Positions 22,990 through 23,767 of a DNA stretch of 23,767 bases are shown here, in pieces (within the stretch, counting starts at the first letter, position 1; each line of letters opens with the position of its first letter). The stretch is from Candidatus Omnitrophota bacterium (lineage in GTDB: Bacteria; Omnitrophota; Gorgyraeia; 1-14-0-20-64-10; JACQQZ01): positions 1-23,767 of the forward strand of contig JACQRF010000154.1 of assembly GCA_016206635.1 (NCBI GenBank), written 5' to 3'. The position numbers were made by a program, and so were the translations under genes. The notes below the pieces were generated by a model, which worked only from the letters and a program-made list of their open reading frames with translations, was not told the origin of the DNA and made no database searches.

Positions 22990-23672
22990 TGGATCGCATC
23001 GCGATCGTGACGCAGGACGACGGCCTGCGCAAGCTGTTGAAGCAGTCGCTGGGGAAGGCCGGGTTCGGGGTGGTCGTCACCACCACCGCCGAGCTGGCCG
23101 CCGACGGCTATCGCGGCGACCGATGCGCCGCCTTGATCGTGGACGCCGCCGGGGCCAATTCGGCTGCCGCCGAGCTGGTCCGGCGCGTGCGCAAGGAGCC
23201 GAAGCTGCAGGAGGCGCCGCTCTTGATGATCATCGGCAGCGGGCAAGGGGCCTTGCTGGAGCAAGGGGATATCGACGATTTCGTGACGGCCCCGGTCAAC
23301 CCGGAGGCGCTGGAGGCGCGGCTGCGGTTCCTGCTGCGGCGGGTCGGCGGTGGCACCCCGCAGGAGCGGGTGATCCTGGGCGCCCTCACGGTGGATTTCG
23401 CCAAATACGAAGTGACCCTGCACCATGAGCCGCTGGATCTCACCTACAAGGAATTCGAGCTGCTCAAATTCCTCGTCACCCATCCCGATCGCGTCTACAG
23501 CCGGGAACAGTTGCTCAACCAGGTCTGGGGCTACGATTACCTCGGCGGCACGCGGACGGTGGATGTCCACATCCGCCGCCTGCGCGCCAAGCTCGGCCCC
23601 CGCCACAGCTCGTTGATTGACACGATCCGGAACGTCGGCTACAAATGTACCCCTCAGGGCTTCTCGCGCTGA
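22989..23672 (+). CDS. OmpR/PhoB-family response regulator with degenerate receiver domain
   Basis: The protein has 227 residues: a receiver-like domain (~1-118) and an OmpR-type winged helix (~126-222). The DNA-binding half is well conserved: LTYKEFELLKFLVTHPDRVYSREQLLNQVWGYDY, TRTVDVHIRRLRAKLG and IRNVGYKC. The receiver keeps an acidic pair (D10, D11) and a candidate phosphoacceptor D52 (LIVDAAG). However, the switch Thr/Ser position reads Gly/Ser (IIGSG, 81-85), and the invariant Lys of TKP is Ala101 (VTAPVNPEAL). It may work independently of phosphorylation. GGAGG lies four bases before ATG 22989; GTG 22986 is less likely. It is coupled to nadE. No histidine kinase is in the window. Confidence 0.93.
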   Translation: MDRIAIVTQDDGLRKLLKQSLGKAGFGVVVTTTAELAADGYRGDRCAALIVDAAGANSAAAELVRRVRKEPKLQEAPLLMIIGSGQGALLEQGDIDDFVTAPVNPEALEARLRFLLRRVGGGTPQERVILGALTVDFAKYEVTLHHEPLDLTYKEFELLKFLVTHPDRVYSREQLLNQVWGYDYLGGTRTVDVHIRRLRAKLGPRHSSLIDTIRNVGYKCTPQGFSR

Positions 23673-23767
23673 AGAGGCGAGGCCCCCAGCGTCCACAGTG
23701 AGGATAGAGGAAGGGCCGTGAGGGATGTGTCGAAGCGGACGGTCTGCGTGCCCAGGTAGAGCACGAC
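23654..23767 (-). CDS. C-terminal end of a possible minus-strand protein (runs off the window)
   Basis: On the minus strand a frame enters from the right edge and stops at TGA (23656-23654), overlapping the end of the regulator gene tail to tail. It encodes 37 residues with a hydrophobic stretch: LYLGTQTVRFDTSLTALP followed by LSSLWTLGASPL. The LG...LPL..LW.LG pattern weakly resembles the polyprenyl-phosphate sugar-1-phosphate transferase family (MraY/WecA). In that family a NA.NLIDG motif should follow, whereas here the frame ends within eleven residues. It could be a truncated remnant, a different protein's true end, or no gene. On the plus strand only a short ATG frame (23725 onward) competes. 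Confidence 0.3.
   Translation of the reverse strand, partial: VVLYLGTQTVRFDTSLTALPLSSLWTLGASPLQREKP

Noticed and set aside
1..23767. CRISPR array, insertion sequence, phage or defence genes
   Set aside because: No regularly spaced direct repeats, transposase, integrase, phage structural gene or recognisable defence domain was seen on either strand.

Overview
This is a high-GC, almost fully plus-strand, gene-dense window from a Gram-negative bacterium that makes lipid A. It carries BamA, Skp, LpxD, an LpxC-FabZ fusion, LpxA and LpxI. The LpxC-FabZ fusion, LpxI in place of LpxH, and a GlmU-like protein without its acetyltransferase half suggest a poorly cultured lineage. From memory the mix recalls Omnitrophota-like or related deep-branching Gram-negatives, but the sequence alone does not settle this.

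Layout. (1) 1-2277: a lipoprotein gene cut by the window edge, then ispE. (2) 2331-5325: tRNA-Gln(UUG), followed with no intergenic gap by a three-gene cassette of a family 2 glycosyltransferase, a radical SAM/SPASM-like enzyme and a class I methyltransferase, all overlapping. The glycosyltransferase frame has no usual start codon after the tRNA and runs through it. (3) 5327-9875: clpX, a truncated glmU-like gene, prs, rplY (bL25/CTC) and pth, mostly overlapping. (4) 9958-12881: rpsF, ssb, rpsR, rplI and dnaB, with a foldable leader before rpsF and a strong hairpin between rpsR and rplI. (5) 12931-19788: bamA, skp, lpxD, lpxC-fabZ, lpxA and lpxI, behind a promoter that would give an almost leaderless bamA mRNA. 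(6) 19846-21261: a secreted protein with two EF-hand/dockerin-like calcium loops and its own promoter. (7) 21364-23672: glutamine-dependent NAD+ synthetase, with a palindromic REP-like element inside its coding sequence, coupled to an OmpR-family regulator whose receiver domain has lost conserved switch residues. (8) 23654-23767: the end of a possible minus-strand reading frame that leaves the window.

Most of the window is housekeeping: isoprenoid and nucleotide precursors, translation, replication, outer-membrane assembly and lipid A. The accessory parts are the tRNA-linked cassette, the dockerin-like gene and the degenerate response regulator. I did not find a clearly new defence or mobile system. 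The best leads are the tRNA/glycosyltransferase overlap, the cassette behind it, the REP-like insertion in nadE, and promoters placed so close to start codons that they predict leaderless transcripts. There is no gene-free stretch longer than about 102 bases.
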